A stretch of DNA of 42,875 nucleotides from an uncultured Sphingobacteriales bacterium (lineage in GTDB: Bacteria > Bacteroidota > Bacteroidia > Chitinophagales > Chitinophagaceae), in the NCBI GenBank assembly GCA_937991535.1, contig CALKHN010000060.1, positions 1 through 42,875 on the forward strand. The letters run 5' to 3'. Both the position numbers and the translations under genes were made by a program. The notes under the pieces are model-generated. The model was given only the letters and a program-made list of their open reading frames with translations, was not told where the DNA came from and ran no database searches. Numbering within the stretch: position 1 is the first letter of the stretch; every line of letters begins with the position of its first letter. This document shows, in pieces, positions 41,502-42,875 of the stretch.

Positions 41502-41512
41502 AATATAAAACA

Positions 41513-42875
41513 ATGGCTGTACAGACAGGAGAAAATGAACAGGCGCTGAGGAAAATTCTGGACATGACCAGGTTAATCAGTATCCTTATTTTGGTGATAC
41601 ACTTCTATTATTATTGCTATGCAGCCTTTCAGGAATGGGGGTTGGGCAGCATTTTCAGCGACCGTATCTTAAGTAATATCTATCGAACAGGCATATTTAG
41701 CAGCTTCGTTAAAACCAAGCTGATTGCTTTAGGTTTCCTGCTTATTTCCCTGCTCGGGGCCAAAGGCCGGAAGGAAGAGAAATTGAACTATAAAACTGCT
41801 TTTGCTTACCTCATAACGGGACTGCTACTTTATTTTGCCGGCTATCTTTCCCTGATGCTTCAGTTGCCTGTGCAAGAGAGGGCGATCATTTATATAAGTA
41901 TCACCGCCACAGGTTTTTTACTGGTACTTTCTGGCGGCACACTGCTTTCCCGGATCATAAAAAATAAGCTCAACAACAAGGATATTTTCAATAAGGAAAA
42001 CGAGACGTTCCCGCAGGAAGAACGACTACTGGAAAACGAATACTCTATCAATCTTCCAGCACGTTACCAGCTAAAAAATAAGATACGCAATAGCTGGATA
42101 AATATTATTAATCCCTTTCGGGCCATCATGGTGTTAGGCACCCCGGGCGCAGGGAAATCCTATTTTGTTATAAGGCACATCATTACCCAACATATCCGTA
42201 AAGGATTTACGATGTTCGTGTATGACTTTAAATTCGACGACCTCTCCAAAATTGCCTATAATTCCTGGTTAAAAAATAAGCACAGGTACGCAAAGCCGCC
42301 CAGGTTTTATGTGATCAATTTTGATGATTTAACAAGGAGCCATCGGTGTAATCCGTTAGAGCCATCCGCCATGACCGATATTACTGATGCTGCTGAATCG
42401 GCCCGTACCATTTTGATGGGATTGAATAGGGAATGGATTAAAAGACAAGGTGATTTTTTTGTAGAATCGCCTATCAATTTCCTGACTGCGGTTATATGGT
42501 ATTTGAAGAAATACAAAGACGGAGAATTTTGCACGTTGCCGCACGTCATTGAGCTGATGCAGGCTGATTATGATAGCCTGTTTACATTATTCAGAACGGA
42601 AGCTGCTAAAGAATGCGAGGTATTGATCAATCCGTTTTTGAATGCTTATTTGAATGATGTAATGGAGCAGTTGGAGGGGCAAATTGCCTCAGCAAAAGTG
42701 GCTTTGGCAAGACTTTCTTCGCCTCAATTGTATTACGTTTTATCCGGCAACGATTTCAACCTCGATGTGAACAATCCTGACGACCCCAAGGTCGTCTGCA
42801 TGGGTAATAATCCGCAAAAAATACAGATCTATGGAGCGGTGCTTTCCCTTTATGTAACCCGTCTTGTAAAGCAGG
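41513..42875 (+). CDS. mobC: Type IV coupling protein MobC/VirD4-like (partial, 3' end outside window)
   Basis: 454 residues are visible; the frame is open at the window edge. The N-terminus has the YWFCY-type motif region (LVIHFYYYCYAAF) and several transmembrane helices in the first 150 residues. The ATPase domain has Walker A GTPGAGKS (residues 209-216) and LGLN-type and NPLEP segments. It should move the relaxase-DNA complex to the transfer channel. It follows mobB by 11 bases, completing the mobA-mobB-mobC order of Bacteroidota elements. Confidence 0.92.
   Translation, partial: MAVQTGENEQALRKILDMTRLISILILVIHFYYYCYAAFQEWGLGSIFSDRILSNIYRTGIFSSFVKTKLIALGFLLISLLGAKGRKEEKLNYKTAFAYLITGLLLYFAGYLSLMLQLPVQERAIIYISITATGFLLVLSGGTLLSRIIKNKLNNKDIFNKENETFPQEERLLENEYSINLPARYQLKNKIRNSWINIINPFRAIMVLGTPGAGKSYFVIRHIITQHIRKGFTMFVYDFKFDDLSKIAYNSWLKNKHRYAKPPRFYVINFDDLTRSHRCNPLEPSAMTDITDAAESARTILMGLNREWIKRQGDFFVESPINFLTAVIWYLKKYKDGEFCTLPHVIELMQADYDSLFTLFRTEAAKECEVLINPFLNAYLNDVMEQLEGQIASAKVALARLSSPQLYYVLSGNDFNLDVNNPDDPKVVCMGNNPQKIQIYGAVLSLYVTRLVKQ

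Noticed and set aside
1..42875. CRISPR array, tRNA, rRNA or intact insertion sequence
   Set aside because: No regularly spaced repeats, tRNA cloverleaf, rRNA sequence or transposase gene was seen.

Overview
The window looks like the middle of an integrative and conjugative element (or related conjugative island) of a Bacteroidota bacterium, most likely Chitinophagaceae or a close relative. The evidence is TraE (DUF4134), DUF1896, a giant N6-methylase/helicase fusion, a Bacteroidota-type MobA/MobB/MobC set with a YWFCY-type coupling protein, DUF6428 and DUF6660 proteins, and promoters resembling the TAnnTTTG -7 element. The genus is inference. No integrase, att site, rRNA or tRNA was seen, so both ends of the element lie outside the window.

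Layout. (1) 1-7.1 kb, minus strand: transfer operon running left (TM protein, TraE, DUF1896 protein, methylase/helicase, the first codons of a TraF-like gene whose frame closes early). (2) 7.3-12.1 kb: a lipoprotein, an unknown 396-aa protein, a one-protein hybrid two-component regulator and a GNAT acetyltransferase. (3) 12.4-13.7 kb: a decayed copy of a mercury module (ArsR-like regulator, MerT-MerP fusion, GDCCVxC protein). (4) 13.7-19.4 kb: arsenic cluster with divergent arsN-like gene, arsR, DUF6428, a 38-codon membrane peptide, Acr3, a small protein, a Pit phosphate transporter, a metallophosphoesterase and a universal stress protein, followed by a gcvH pseudogene. (5) 19.8-27.4 kb: metal cluster with DUF6660, GDCCVxC, MerTP and ArsR on the minus strand, and a CsoR-like regulator, thioredoxin-like protein, P1B-ATPase, two HMA proteins, a CcdA-like protein and an MFS transporter on the plus strand. 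(6) 27.5-29.7 kb: a secreted protein with a caspase-like C-terminus. (7) 29.7-38.5 kb: accessory region with a RadC-like protein, a TM-SH3 protein plus three small proteins, an interrupted RNA polymerase alpha-CTD-like gene, an XRE regulator divergent from a five-gene HNH/HTH/unknown/triple-repeat/HEPN operon, and an intergenic structured RNA candidate. (8) 38.6-42.9 kb, plus strand: primase, hairpin-rich oriT candidate, mobA, mobB and the 5' part of mobC.

How it works together (inference): the outward-facing tra and mob operons flank about 31 kb of cargo. The cargo senses and handles arsenic and soft metals: two ArsR-type repressors with visible palindromic operators, arsenite export, phosphate uptake, Hg(II) transport and a P1B pump. 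No arsenate reductase (arsC) and no mercuric reductase (merA) is present, so detoxification would need genes elsewhere in the cell. The decayed mercury copy in the opposite orientation, the gcvH remnant and the truncated outer-membrane-type gene show that the cargo was assembled by several insertions and is partly degrading.

Best candidates for something new: the XRE/HNH/HTH/triple-repeat/HEPN operon, the promoter-to-terminator intergenic RNA at 37.8-38.0 kb with two interleaved long inverted repeats, the TM-SH3 cluster at 31.5-33.6 kb, and the secreted caspase-like protein.
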